Source: Aequorivita sp. HC6-5 (GTDB lineage: Bacteria > Bacteroidota > Bacteroidia > Flavobacteriales > Flavobacteriaceae). Taken from it: a stretch of 64,000 bases of DNA. Below, one piece after another: positions 1 through 9,181 of this stretch. The first letter of the stretch is position 1. The number at the start of each line of letters is the position of its first letter. The stretch spans positions 1 to 64,000 of the forward strand of contig CAJJCS010000004.1 of the NCBI GenBank assembly GCA_905182755.1. Direction: 5' to 3'. Both the position numbers and the translations under genes were made by a program. The notes under the pieces are model-generated. The model did no database searches, was not told where the DNA came from, and saw nothing but the letters and a program-made list of their open reading frames with translations.

Positions 1-40
1 CACGACACGACGATGTTCACATAAAATACTTAACAGCGAA

Positions 41-214
41 ATGCCAACAATAGAAAAGATAAACCACTTAAGGCTTGTAAACAAAGAGGTTTCAGCAACT
101 GAATTATCAAAAATGTTAGATGTAACACCCAGTATTATTTACAGACACATAAGAAACTTAAAAAGTAGGTACACTAATATCAGCTTTAATTTTTGTGAAC
201 TTAAAGTAGTTTGA
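41..214 (+). CDS. Small helix-turn-helix protein (possibly the 3' end of a longer gene)
   Basis: A 57-residue reading frame from ATG 41 to TGA 212-214. The middle (ATELSKMLDVTPSIIYRHIR, about residues 19-38) looks like a helix-turn-helix with a recognition helix, so a DNA-binding role is inferred. The frame stays open to the left edge of the window, so this may be the C-terminus of a longer protein cut by the window. It sits 7 bp before a phage-type gene on the same strand and belongs to the integrative element that ends near 2074. No family is recognised beyond the HTH look. Confidence 0.45.
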   Translation: MPTIEKINHLRLVNKEVSATELSKMLDVTPSIIYRHIRNLKSRYTNISFNFCELKVV

Positions 215-221
215 AATAGAT

Positions 222-512
222 ATGAATACAACTGGAAAGAAATTTGGAGGTAGACAAAAAGGGACACCTAATAAATTAAGTAATAAGATAAAAGAAAAGC
301 TATCAAAGCTAATAGATGAGGTTATAGCCTCTTTTGATATAGAAGATATGACAAAGGCTGAAAGACTAAAACTAATACAATTAGCAATGCCTTATGTGCT
401 TACAAAACCTCAACAAGAGGAAGTAGAACAACAGCAAAACTTCACAGTAGAAATAATAGATAGATTAAGTGATTATTCAGATAAACAACTTGATAATGCT
501 ATTAGAAATTAA
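222..512 (+). CDS. Phage/element protein with GGRQKGTPNK motif
   Basis: 96 residues, lysine- and glutamate-rich, starting MNTTGKKFGGRQKGTPNK. The basic G-G-R-x-K-G-T-P-N-K motif near the N-terminus is typical of small proteins (DUF5681-like) found in phages and integrative elements, sometimes near terminase genes. The exact function is not known. The rest is helical and acidic towards the C-terminus. It follows the small HTH gene by 7 bp and lies on the element side of the integrase and attachment site. A short overlapping frame after it (496-609) ends quickly, so the gene that once followed may have decayed. Confidence 0.5.
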   Translation: MNTTGKKFGGRQKGTPNKLSNKIKEKLSKLIDEVIASFDIEDMTKAERLKLIQLAMPYVLTKPQQEEVEQQQNFTVEIIDRLSDYSDKQLDNAIRN

Positions 513-677
513 TAACCCAAGAGAAGCTATTATAGAAAGCTATACCAAACCTATTTCTTACAAGAACTATATACTCTTTAGAGGAAAGGTGATTGTATGT
601 TTTAGGTAGTATTGGTTATATTTGGGTAGAAGAATTTTATCTAAAAACAAATATTGTTTAATCTTAATAAAATAAAG

Positions 678-860
678 ATGCTAAAAAAGACAAAATATTT
701 AATGTTATGCGTGTTTGCACTTATAGGCTTTGCTACAATTACTATGGGGTTTACCTCTATGGATAATCAAGAAAAGGAATTTATGAACATATCAAATTAT
801 TTCAAGGAGAAGAATATCAATGTTTACAGTAGCAGCGATCTTGAGTATTATGATTCTTGA
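678..860 (+). CDS. Small membrane-anchored or secreted hypothetical protein
   Basis: A 60-residue frame from ATG 678 (an upstream TTG at 654 is in frame but less likely). The N-terminus has two lysines followed by a hydrophobic stretch (about residues 6-24) ending near TMGFTS, which looks like a signal peptide or single membrane anchor. A short charged tail follows. No lipobox is evident and no family is recognised. It lies inside the integrative element, upstream of the convergent integrase gene, so it may be an element passenger. A real gene is plausible but unproven. Confidence 0.35.
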   Translation: MLKKTKYLMLCVFALIGFATITMGFTSMDNQEKEFMNISNYFKEKNINVYSSSDLEYYDS

Positions 861-896
861 TGTGATTGTAACTAAATTAATATTAGAATGAACAAA

Positions 897-1973
897 CTAA
901 ATCATAGGCATATCTTCCTCCTTCAGTTCAGCTATTTCTAAACCTCTTAAATAGGTTAAACTTACATTTATAGATGAATGTCCCATAGCTTTCTGTAGCT
1001 TGGTTATAGAACCAGTTCTCTTAAATATTTCTATAGCACCAGAGTGCCTAAATGAGTAAAGTGTTTGGTCTTGTTCAAGCAAGTTAGATTGTCTCTTAAA
1101 ACGCCCCCAAAGTGTCTTAAAATAGTCTTGGTTTAAAGGTTGAGGTTTACCAGAAAAGATATTATTATCTCTTTCTCCTTTTGCAAGTATATCTCTTATG
1201 TAAGAGGGTACTGGAACTATTCTATTTCTTCCGGATTTATTTCTATTACCAGACAAATGAATAAAACTTAAATCATCAGAAAAGTCCTTCCAAGTAAGTT
1301 CTCTTATTTCTCTATGTGGTCTTAAAAGACAACCATAAGTCATTAAACAGCACAAATAAAGATTGCTGTTAAACAGCTTTACCTCATCCAGTATTTCTTT
1401 AATGTTAGGATAAGGTTTATGAAGTTTAGCTTTACTCTTTTTAGCCTTTATAGACACCATAGGATTACTCTGCATTCCCAAACTCCTTGCTTCATTTATA
1501 AGCACGTTAAGGTGCTTTTTAATGGTGTTATAGGATACTCCTAACGTATATTTATCTAAATATAAATTAACTGCTTTAGATGATAGTGTTGTATTATTTA
1601 ACTTGGATGTAAATCCATCATAAACAAACCTCAACATTGTTTTATATGTGCCAGAGTAATTCTCTTTTAATTTGTTATTCAAGGCTATCTCCAAGTATTG
1701 TAAATCTGTTTTATAAAGAAGTTTGTTTTTAGCTTCATTTATAATTAAACCACTTGATATATACTTAAATACTTCTGCTGCTAATAGGTTAGCTATTTCT
1801 TCACGTTTACTAATGGGATAGGAATTAGGGTAAATATCTATATTGACTTTACTTCCATTAGATAGGCGATACCTTTTGTTATTGTGATAAAAAACAACAA
1901 AGACACGTTGCTTATTGTCGAACTTGATTTTAGGGTATTTTACACTCATAATTGACAGACTTTTGACAGACAT
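897..1973 (-). CDS. Tyrosine recombinase / integrase of the tRNA-Ala element
   Basis: Site-specific recombinase that would integrate and excise the element at tRNA-Ala. The 358-residue product has an N-terminal arm-binding part, a SAM-like core-binding domain (about 85-180) and a catalytic domain (about 190-345). Visible catalytic residues are Arg218 (LLRPHREI), Lys246 in the beta-hairpin (NRNKSGR), Arg309 and His310 in YSFRHSG, His332 in MGHSS and the nucleophile Tyr341 (LTYLRG). The first histidine of the usual HxxR box is a tyrosine here. The gene lies about 40 bp from the tRNA fragment and points away from it, the usual layout at an att site. The start may be the second ATG (codon 9, position 1949), because the first codons coincide with a repeated DNA segment. 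Confidence 0.92.
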   Translation of the reverse strand: MSVKSLSIMSVKYPKIKFDNKQRVFVVFYHNNKRYRLSNGSKVNIDIYPNSYPISKREEIANLLAAEVFKYISSGLIINEAKNKLLYKTDLQYLEIALNNKLKENYSGTYKTMLRFVYDGFTSKLNNTTLSSKAVNLYLDKYTLGVSYNTIKKHLNVLINEARSLGMQSNPMVSIKAKKSKAKLHKPYPNIKEILDEVKLFNSNLYLCCLMTYGCLLRPHREIRELTWKDFSDDLSFIHLSGNRNKSGRNRIVPVPSYIRDILAKGERDNNIFSGKPQPLNQDYFKTLWGRFKRQSNLLEQDQTLYSFRHSGAIEIFKRTGSITKLQKAMGHSSINVSLTYLRGLEIAELKEEDMPMI

Positions 1974-1976
1974 TTA
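1950..1976 (-). repeat. 27-bp segment with two GTCTGTCA direct repeats (copy also at 18917-18943)
   Basis: On the minus strand this stretch contains GTCTGTCA twice, separated by three A residues. The same 27 bases occur exactly at 18917-18943 on the plus strand, next to tRNA-Asn. Close direct repeats between an att site and the integrase gene are typical integrase arm-binding sites, which is the inferred role. The segment covers the first eight codons of the integrase as annotated from the outermost ATG. Confidence 0.75.
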
Positions 1977-2014
1977 TATTATCTGTTCTTAAGTTGTTAA
2001 ATATGAAGTATTTG

Positions 2015-2074
2015 CTTGGCTAGAGCATTTGGCTGGCAGTCAAAGGGTCATCGGTTCGAATCCGATATTCTCCA
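2015..2074 (+). other. 3' fragment of tRNA-Ala(GGC): attachment site (attR) of the integrative element
   Basis: The sequence reads as a tRNA from the D-loop onwards: TTGGCTAGAGC, an anticodon stem TTTGG/TCAAA enclosing a loop with anticodon GGC, a T-arm ATCGG-TTCGAAT-CCGAT, and the 3' acceptor strand ATTCTCC plus discriminator A. The matching 5' acceptor strand (expected GGAGAAT) and the 5' half of the D-stem are missing upstream, so it is not a functional tRNA. A 3' tRNA fragment beside a divergent integrase is the classic product of integration into the 3' end of a tRNA gene. The intact tRNA-Ala should lie beyond the left edge, at the far end of the element. Confidence 0.85.
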
Positions 2075-2079
2075 CTTAA

Positions 2080-2110
2080 AAGCAACATCTTGTCGGTGTT
2101 GCTTTTTTTT
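2080..2110 (+). terminator. Rho-independent terminator after the tRNA-Ala fragment
   Basis: The arms AAGCAACA and TGTTGCTT form an 8-bp stem followed by a run of T. It lies 5 bp after the tRNA 3' end and is the original terminator of the chromosomal tRNA-Ala gene. Confidence 0.8.
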
Positions 2111-2136
2111 ATGATCTGTGAGGGTTTTAAAAGGAT

Positions 2137-2736
2137 TTACTGCTTTGTAAATGTTAAAACATCTTCATTATCGGTTATAGATAACTCAGTCCCAAATTCT
2201 ATCAATATCCCCGCTAGGGTCTCCCCAGATTCTGTGGTTAATATAAATTGGCTTGAACCCTCTGGGAAATTTGTGTAGGTAAAATTATCTGTGTCACCTA
2301 GAAAACAAGGTACAGAATTGCCGTTTTGATCTTCATTAAAATGAAAATATGCCGTCCCAGAGCTTGCAGCTGCAACGATGTAATTTTCATTCGCACAGGT
2401 TGCGATTATATCTACAGGGCCCCCTGCATTGACAATGGATGTTAAATTCCAGGTTCCTTCTAAGGAAAGTGTGATTTCATTATCTGAACAGGGTAAAAAA
2501 GAAATAATTTCACGATATATATCTCTCTCAAAATCTGCAAGTAAGGATGAACAATCAATATATTGGGTAAGGGCATCTTTGTATGTTAGACAGTTTTCAA
2601 CATTTGAAACTGCAGTGTAACGCACCTCTGCCTCCAATAGATCCGTGGTTAATGTAAGTTCTCCAGGGCAACCATTATCATCGGTTTCACAAGAGAAAAT
2701 AAATAGGGCTATAATTACATAAAAAACGTGTCTCAT
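2137..2736 (-). CDS. Lipocalin-like lipoprotein
   Basis: A 199-residue exported protein with a hydrophobic signal peptide and a lipobox ending in Cys at about residue 16 (IFSCETDD), so it is probably anchored in the outer membrane. The C-terminal half, from about residue 92 (LEGTWNLTSI) to the end, has the start motif and alternating beta-strand pattern of lipocalin-like domains common in Bacteroidota, with acidic patches (DNEDVLTFTKQ at the end). Several cysteines in the N-terminal part could form disulfides. Ligand and function are unknown. It is the first chromosomal gene beyond the attachment site and is read convergently towards it. Confidence 0.6.
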   Translation of the reverse strand: MRHVFYVIIALFIFSCETDDNGCPGELTLTTDLLEAEVRYTAVSNVENCLTYKDALTQYIDCSSLLADFERDIYREIISFLPCSDNEITLSLEGTWNLTSIVNAGGPVDIIATCANENYIVAAASSGTAYFHFNEDQNGNSVPCFLGDTDNFTYTNFPEGSSQFILTTESGETLAGILIEFGTELSITDNEDVLTFTKQ

Positions 2737-2808
2737 AATTCATTGTGTTTGTTGCAATATAAATAATCAGATTAAAAGCAGCTATTATAAGGCTCAAAAA
2801 AACATCAT

Positions 2809-3661
2809 TTAAGCGCTAAAAAACAAAACTGTTTTTGCTACAACATCAGTAAGCGCCTTTGGCATACTAGCCTTGGAGTAAGGATGTTTGGCATTAAAAA
2901 CATGGTTAGCTTCTGGGGCTATAAAAAGCTCGCTAAAACTACTCCATTTGTGTAAATTTTGGGCCTCTTGCATACCCACCGTAGTGTCCTTCTCTCCATG
3001 AACCACTAGCAGTGGTTTTTGTAACTCTTGCGCAGCTCTTTGTAGGGTGAGACGCTTTTGGTTTTCTATGAAATTGGTGTAAAACTGCCAGTAGTGAGGC
3101 ATCTGCTGCTTTGTTCTGGCGTTTTGCACATAATAAACGCCTTGTTTTTTAAATTCTAAAAATCCTGGAGTATTTTCTTGGAAACGCGCCCTATAATCAC
3201 TCACCCCTGCCCAGGTAACAACCTTGTTTACCCTTGGATCTTCTTGGGCTTTAATAAGTACAATACCCCCGCCTCTACTGTGGCCAATTAAGCTTATTTT
3301 TGAGACATCTATCTGGTTACTATAGTTAGAATCTGCGCAAATAAAATCTAAGACCCTATCAACATCATCAAGCTCTATGGTATAGTTGTTTTGCGCAAAA
3401 GCCTCTACATCTGGAAAATCAATGGGTTGGTGTTCAGTACCGCCATTGTGGGAGAAATTAAATTTCAGAAAAAAGAACCCTGCCTTTGCAAAGGCGGCTG
3501 GCAACCAAATGCCAAGGACCCCAATCTTTAAAACCTTTATAGCCGTGACAAAAAATTACAACTGCTTTAGCCTTGCCGTCATTTTTAAAATAGGCGTCAT
3601 ACACAATAGGTTTTTGTGCTTCTTGTAACGGGGCCAATACTTGATTTTTGATACGCTGCAT
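2809..3661 (-). CDS. Alpha/beta hydrolase (dienelactone hydrolase-like), frameshifted
   Basis: A serine hydrolase of about 280 residues. The N-terminal part (3661 to about 3500) carries the oxyanion-hole strand VVIFCHGYKGFKDWG. The rest (about 3500 to 2809) carries the nucleophile elbow GHSRGGG, a late Asp in VVHGEKDTTV and a His in EANHVFN, a complete triad. The substrate is unknown. The two parts lie in different frames, and the switch falls near position 3500 at GTTGCCAGCCGCC, where removing one base restores a continuous protein. The ATG follows directly on the stop codon of the upstream AddB-like gene (TAG ATG), so the two form an operon. The shift is probably a sequence error. Confidence 0.75.
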
Positions 3662-6374
3662 CTACACCTCTTTTTCTTGAAAATCTATGCTCATATCACA
3701 TATTTCTTGAATTAGAGCAACGAGTTGCTCCTTAAATAAAACCAGTGTGTCTTGAGTGATGGTCGTGTCTTTTTTGTCTGTTTTTTCTGTGAATTTTAAA
3801 AAGCCACTGCCCAAGTTTTTAAAAGAAATAATACCTCCAAATGCCTGGGTAATTGGCGCTGTGTCATTGTATATAAGCGCGTAGGTTAGTACCTGGAACG
3901 CTTTACTAAAGGAGTATTCTTGCCTTATTTTTTCCCAGTGCGAAACTACCAGATCCTTTTGCTCTACTTTTCCTGTTTTGTAATCAATAATACGCATCTG
4001 GCCGTTGTAGTGGTCTATGCGGTCTACCTTCCCGCCAACACGAACCGGAAAATCAAGCCCCGGCACCTCAACGCTAATGCCTAAATCTGCCTCAAGTGCT
4101 TTAATTATAATTTCATTGCCTGCCTTTACCTCTTTGATTTCAAAATCAATAAAATTGGAAACATACTTTTTTGCAACTTCAAAAATGAGTAGGTTTTTAC
4201 CAGTTGAGAAATCTCCACCCTTAAAGCTTTTTATAAACTGTGCCGTGATCTCTGCCGAAATTTTAGGATAGATGCTCTCTAAAGCAGCTACCGATAATGC
4301 CTTAGAAACAAAGGGAGTATACAACTCCTCAAGGGTGTCATGCACTATGGTTCCTAGGGTGTTGGCCGCTACAGTTTCTTCCACTTGCTGATGCTCTTGG
4401 ATTTTTAACACCTTCTGAAAATAAAAATCTATAGGGTTTCTAATATAACTAGTAAGAGAAGACGGAGAAAAACCCTTGGAGGCTATTTCTTGCAAACGCT
4501 CTAAAATTTTCGGGGTTTTCTCTATACGTGCCATTGTTTTTTGGCCCATGCTTATCGTTGGGCTCACGGTAGTATGAGTGATGGTGTGATTGGCCACTTT
4601 GGCCACTTCAAGTTGTAATAAAAATCTACTTTTCTCCCCTGTATTTAATCCCTCTGTGTGGGTATTATATAGTAGGGTGGCCGTTTCTACTCTTTGTAAT
4701 AGATGAGTGAAATGGTAGGTGTAAATAGCGTCTTTCTCTGTAAAGCTTGGCAGGTTGTATTGTTTTTTTAAATCATAGGTAATAAAAGAGGTGTTCGATT
4801 TTCCAGAGGGTAAAGTACCTTCGTTTACAGAGGTCATTATTACATTTTTAAAGTCTAAAACCCTTGACTCTAACACCCCCATAATTTGAAGCCCCTGGTA
4901 GGCCTCTCCTTTAAAATCTAGGGTTGTATTTGCTATGAGTTCTCTGTATAGCTGTTGCACTGTCTTAAGTGTTGTTACATAGCTATAAGAATCATTAAGA
5001 GCGGCAATTTTCAAAAATATCTCTTGCAAATAGGATACAGAAACTTCTTCTATAGAACTTAGATTGCGCGAGGTTGCAAGCTCCAATAATTTATTGCAAC
5101 TGGTAATGGCCACACCGCTGTCAAGGCCCCAGTCTTGAAATAGCAACTGTAAAATTTCATGATCCTTTGGGTCTGAAATTGACTGTAAATACCCCTGGGT
5201 GCTATGGGTTATATTCTCCTTTTTAATCTGGGCTAAAGTAGCGCCGGCACTAACCATCAAGTTGCTAATAAAAGGGTGGCTTAAAATAGATTGTACATCT
5301 TTATAGTAATAACTGCCAGCAGGTTTTGCTTTTACCGTGAATAGAATTTCAAAAAAAGTAGCAAAGGGCATCGTTTTTAGCGCTACCCCCATGGTAATGT
5401 TTACCTTGATCAACGTTTTCTGGTAGTGAGTGTAATAGAGGCACTAATAGGTTTTCGTCTGCCAAAACAATGGCAGTGTGGGCTAGTTGTTCTTTGGTGT
5501 ATGTAGCCAATAGATTGCCTACATATTTAACTTGCCCTATATTTTTTTGAACCCCAACAAAAGAAAATGTCTTGGGTTTTATAAAATTACTAGCAATGTT
5601 GGTGAATGGTTTTTTTTGGTAGTGCTTCCAATTATTTTTGTACCCTCTTAAAAACAATGACGCACTGTGAGTCGTGTCTTCAAAGAAATAGCTGTCTGTA
5701 TCCCAAATAACCTCGTTTTGGTCTAGTTCTAGAAGTTCTTGGAGTATGTTCTGCTCTGCGGTATTAAGTGCGTTAAAACCTATAAAAACATGCTTTGTGC
5801 TTTGGTTGGCCTCCATGTAATGAGAGATGTCTTCGGCCGCTTTCCTATACACTAGCCCTTGGTAGCCTAGGTGGTCTTTTAATAAGCTGTCTTTTAGTGT
5901 CTTGTAAAACTCATGGAGGCTGTTCCAAAAAGCAAGGTATTTTTCTATAAGCGGGGTTTTATCGTCTCTAAGATACCAATGATTTAAATCTTGAATATCA
6001 TTGAGGTAATTAAAAAACGAATGAGTATCCAAAAGGTAACGGTCAATCTCATTGAAATCTCCTAGCAATGTAGCGGCCCATGTGCTATAGGTGTCAAAAC
6101 TTTCTTTCTCTGGGATACTATCTAGTTTGAGATAGGTTTCATAGCTTTTAAACAACAGCGCCGTTGGGTCAATAATCTGAAGGTCAGAAACGTTTTCAAT
6201 AAATGTTTCTATGCTAATAATTTTAGGGGCGAAGCTAGTACTTAGGGCTTGCTTCTTTAAGTAATTTAAGAGAAACCCACCCGCTCTCTTACTTGGAAGA
6301 ATAATAGTGAGCTGTGATAAAGACCCGTGTTTTTTTGTGAGGTATTGAATTGTTTCTTCTAGGAAAGTATGCAT
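3662..6374 (-). CDS. AddB-like PD-(D/E)XK nuclease family protein, frameshifted
   Basis: A product of about 900 residues resembling the nuclease-bearing partner of AddAB/RecBCD-type DNA end-processing complexes. The N-terminal part (6374 to about 5410) is an inactivated helicase-like region without a clear Walker A. The C-terminal part has the RecB-type nuclease motif (GGKVDRIDHYN, then IIDYKTGKVE), with Asp and Lys of the PD-(D/E)XK core. A single extra base near 5409 splits the gene: LLHSLPENVD continues as KVNITMGVALK in the next frame. Its likely partner, the AddA-like gene at 9182-12337, lies 2.8 kb upstream on the same strand, separated by kbl and ompA. I do not see the four-Cys iron-sulfur motif of classical AddB. 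Confidence 0.75.
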
Positions 6375-6387
6375 GTTATAAAAATAA

Positions 6388-6415
6388 GAAACGCCCCCTT
6401 AAAAGGAGGCGTTTT
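6388..6415 (-). terminator. Terminator between ompA and the AddB-like gene
   Basis: An inverted repeat (AAACGCC... / ...GGCGTTT with loop TTAAAA and one mismatch) followed on the minus strand by a T-rich stretch. It would end the ompA transcript before the AddB-like gene. Confidence 0.65.
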
Positions 6416-6436
6416 CTAGTATTTATTTGTGGAAGA

Positions 6437-7826
6437 TTACTCTTTAGAAGAAATCTCTACACGTCTGTTTTGCTTTCTACCAGCTCTTGTGTTATTTGAA
6501 GCAGCCGGGTTAGAAGTTGAAGCACCTTCTGTAGATAATCTACCTGCAGTAAGTCCTAGTGATTCTAAATATGTTTTCACAGCCATAGCTCTCTCTTCAG
6601 AAAGTGTTTGGTTTTTAGTATCGCTACCAGTGTTATCTGTGTAACCAGTGATTACAAAAGAAGCATCTGAATACATACTCATGATATCTTTCATTTTTTG
6701 AAGTGTATCATAAGAATCTGAATGTACTGTAGATTCTCCAATATCAAACAAGATAGTTTTTGACATGTCATTAAGGTCTTTCATGATCTCAATAGTTAAT
6801 TGAGGTATTTCTGGACATCCTTTGTTTGCAACAGTACCAACTACTGCAGGACATTCATCGTCTTTGTCTAAAACACCATCGTTATCACTATCTGGCCATG
6901 GGCATCCTTTGTTAGCTTTATCACCAGCTTGATCTGCACATGCATCATCTGCATCAGTAACACCATCACCATCAGCATCTGGACAACCATTCATAGAAGC
7001 TAGACCTGCAACAGTAGGACAAGCATCTTGTGGATCTGCAACACCATCAGCGTCTGTATCTGGGCAACCTGCAAATTCTGCAAGACCTGGAGTATTAGGA
7101 CACGTATCTTCTCTGTCTTCTACACCGTCAAGGTCTGTATCAGGACAACCGTTAAATTGTGCAAGACCTGCAGTTTCTGGACAAGCATCTTCGTGGTCAT
7201 ACACACCGTCTGAGTCTGTATCTTTTCCACCAAACTTAAACAATACACCAACAGAGTGTTGGAAATGCTTAGCTCCGTAATCTTCGAAAGAATGCTTATA
7301 GGTAGACTGGAAGTTTACAGCTAAAGATTCTGACATCCAAAACTTAACACCAGCTATACCATTGGCAGTACCAAATCTGGCATCACCAAGCCAAGTGTAA
7401 CCTCCACCAATACCGATAGATGGGTCAACCCAACCGTTACCTAGCATTTCTCTGAAGCTATATTTAATTTCTCCATCAAAACCGTAGTATGTTATACTTT
7501 CTATTTCAACGTGTTCCTAATCTTTCAATTTTGTTCACAGTACCTACTGCGCCCATTGTAAATCCGTCTCCTAGGTAGTACCCTACTGCAACTCTAGATA
7601 CAGATGGAAGAATGTTATAATGATCTCTCACATTAAAATATTCAGAAAAAAGAGTCCCGTTTTGGAAATCTTTGTCTGTTTGTCCGTCTCTAAGACCTGT
7701 TGGGAAAGTATCAACTGCGTTTACACCTACCTCGATAGCCCATGGATTGTTTTTATCTTGAGCATTTGTTACGCCTGTTACTAATAGAACAAGGGCAGCA
7801 ACTAAGATACTTTTAAGATGTTTCAT
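6437..7826 (-). CDS. OmpA family outer membrane protein with thrombospondin type 3 repeats, frameshifted
   Basis: A major outer membrane protein that tethers the outer membrane to peptidoglycan. Order: signal peptide (about residues 1-22, ending TNAQ), an N-terminal beta-barrel, five calcium-binding thrombospondin type 3 repeats of the form DxDxDGVxDxxDxCP, and a C-terminal OmpA/MotB domain ([15 protein letters not shown], then [16 protein letters not shown] and [10 protein letters not shown]). The barrel is interrupted near 7505-7515: the frame ending [10 protein letters not shown] continues as [14 protein letters not shown] one base out of register. A strong promoter precedes it (7860-7890). 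The shift in such a core gene is probably a sequence error. Confidence 0.88.
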
Positions 7827-7859
7827 AATTATTTGTTTAGTTATATGTATTATTTAATG

Positions 7860-7890
7860 CAAAAGTAAGTTGTTAAAGTTTATTAACAAA
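7860..7890 (-). promoter_or_regulatory. Bacteroidota-type promoter of ompA
   Basis: On the minus strand, TTTG (7887-7890) is separated by 19 bp from TACTTTTG (7860-7867), matching the -33 TTTG / -7 TAnnTTTG consensus of Bacteroidota sigma factors. The -7 box lies 33 bp before the ompA ATG. Confidence 0.75.
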
Positions 7891-7953
7891 AACAAATCTA
7901 TTAAAATTTTAATAATTTCAAAGTGTTTTTGCGTATTTATATCTCCTTGGAGG

Positions 7954-9147
7954 CTATATTACATCAAGTTTCTTACCCACTTTAATAAATCCTTGTATAG
8001 CTTTGTCTAGATGTGCTTTGGTATGTGCTGCAGATAACTGCACCCTAATTCTGGCCTTATCCTTTGGTACCACTGGGTAGAAGAAGCCTATCACATAGAT
8101 CCCTTCTTCCAGTAGCATGTTTGCCATGGTCTGAGAAAGCTTGGCATCATACAACATTACTGGAACAATAGCAGAGTCACCATCTACAATATCAAAACCA
8201 GCTTCTTTCATTGCTTTTTTAAAGTAATTCGTGTTATTTTCTAAAACATCTCTTAGCGTGGTATCACTCTCAAGCATTTCAAACACTTTTATGGAAGCCC
8301 CTACAATTGCAGGAGCCAATGAATTTGAAAATAAATACGGGCGAGAACGTTGGCGTAATAACTCAATGACTTCTTTTTTGCCGGTAGTGTATCCTCCCAT
8401 GGCGCCTCCCATAGCTTTTCCTAGGGTTCCGGTAATAATATCGATACGGCCCATAACGCCTTTGTCTTCAAGGGTTCCTCTACCTGTTTGACCAATAAAA
8501 CCAGTTGCATGACACTCATCAATCATCACAAGTGCGTCATAGGCATCTGCTAAATCGCAAATTTTATCTAGAGAAGCAACAACGCCGTCCATAGAAAAGA
8601 CCCCGTCTGTTACAATGATTTTAAAACGAGCGCCATTTTCATTTGCCTCTATGAGTCTTTGCTCAAGCTCCTGCATGTTATTATTTGCATACCTGTATCG
8701 TGCTGCTTTACACAAACGCACGCCGTCAATAATAGAGGCATGATTTAGAGAATCACTAATTATAGCATCTTCTTTACCTAGTAGAGGTTCAAAAACACCT
8801 CCGTTAGCATCAAAAGCAGCGGCGTACAATATAGTGTCTTGGGTGCCGTAAAAATCTGCGATTTTAGATTCTAATTTTTTATGGATGTCTTGGGTGCCAC
8901 AAATAAAACGAACCGATGACATTCCAAAACCATGGGTGTCCATAGCGTCTTTTGCCGCTTGTACAACTTCTGGATGAGAAGAAAGCCCTAGGTAGTTGTT
9001 TGAGCAAAAGTTTAGTACTGTTTCTCCGGTATTAATTGTTATTTCTGCGCCTTGAGGGGAGGTGATGATTCGCTCTGTTTTAAAAAGACCATTATCCTTA
9101 ATGTCTTGTATTTCCTTTTGTAAATGCTCCTTAATGTTTCCGTACAT
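7954..9147 (-). CDS. kbl: Glycine C-acetyltransferase (2-amino-3-ketobutyrate CoA ligase)
   Basis: A 397-residue PLP enzyme of the alpha-oxoamine synthase family, cleaving 2-amino-3-ketobutyrate with CoA to glycine and acetyl-CoA in threonine breakdown. The length matches the family. The PLP-binding lysine is in [15 protein letters not shown], and the upstream DECHATGF (cofactor Asp and His) and [14 protein letters not shown] motifs fit Kbl rather than 8-amino-7-oxononanoate synthase. No threonine dehydrogenase lies nearby. A TAACTTTG -7 element at 9177-9184 overlaps the 3' end of the upstream AddA-like gene, suggesting its own promoter. Confidence 0.9.
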   Translation of the reverse strand: MYGNIKEHLQKEIQDIKDNGLFKTERIITSPQGAEITINTGETVLNFCSNNYLGLSSHPEVVQAAKDAMDTHGFGMSSVRFICGTQDIHKKLESKIADFYGTQDTILYAAAFDANGGVFEPLLGKEDAIISDSLNHASIIDGVRLCKAARYRYANNNMQELEQRLIEANENGARFKIIVTDGVFSMDGVVASLDKICDLADAYDALVMIDECHATGFIGQTGRGTLEDKGVMGRIDIITGTLGKAMGGAMGGYTTGKKEVIELLRQRSRPYLFSNSLAPAIVGASIKVFEMLESDTTLRDVLENNTNYFKKAMKEAGFDIVDGDSAIVPVMLYDAKLSQTMANMLLEEGIYVIGFFYPVVPKDKARIRVQLSAAHTKAHLDKAIQGFIKVGKKLDVI

Positions 9148-9181
9148 GTGTGTGGTTTACTATGATTTTAAAAAAGCAAAG

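Noticed and set aside
496-609. A 37-codon frame overlapping the GGRQKGTPNK gene, perhaps the start of a terminase-like protein
   Set aside because: Too short, ends quickly, and similarity to any terminase cannot be shown from the sequence alone.
2000-2074. A complete tRNA-Ala gene
   Set aside because: The 5' acceptor strand and half of the D-stem are absent upstream of 2015, so only a 3' fragment is present.
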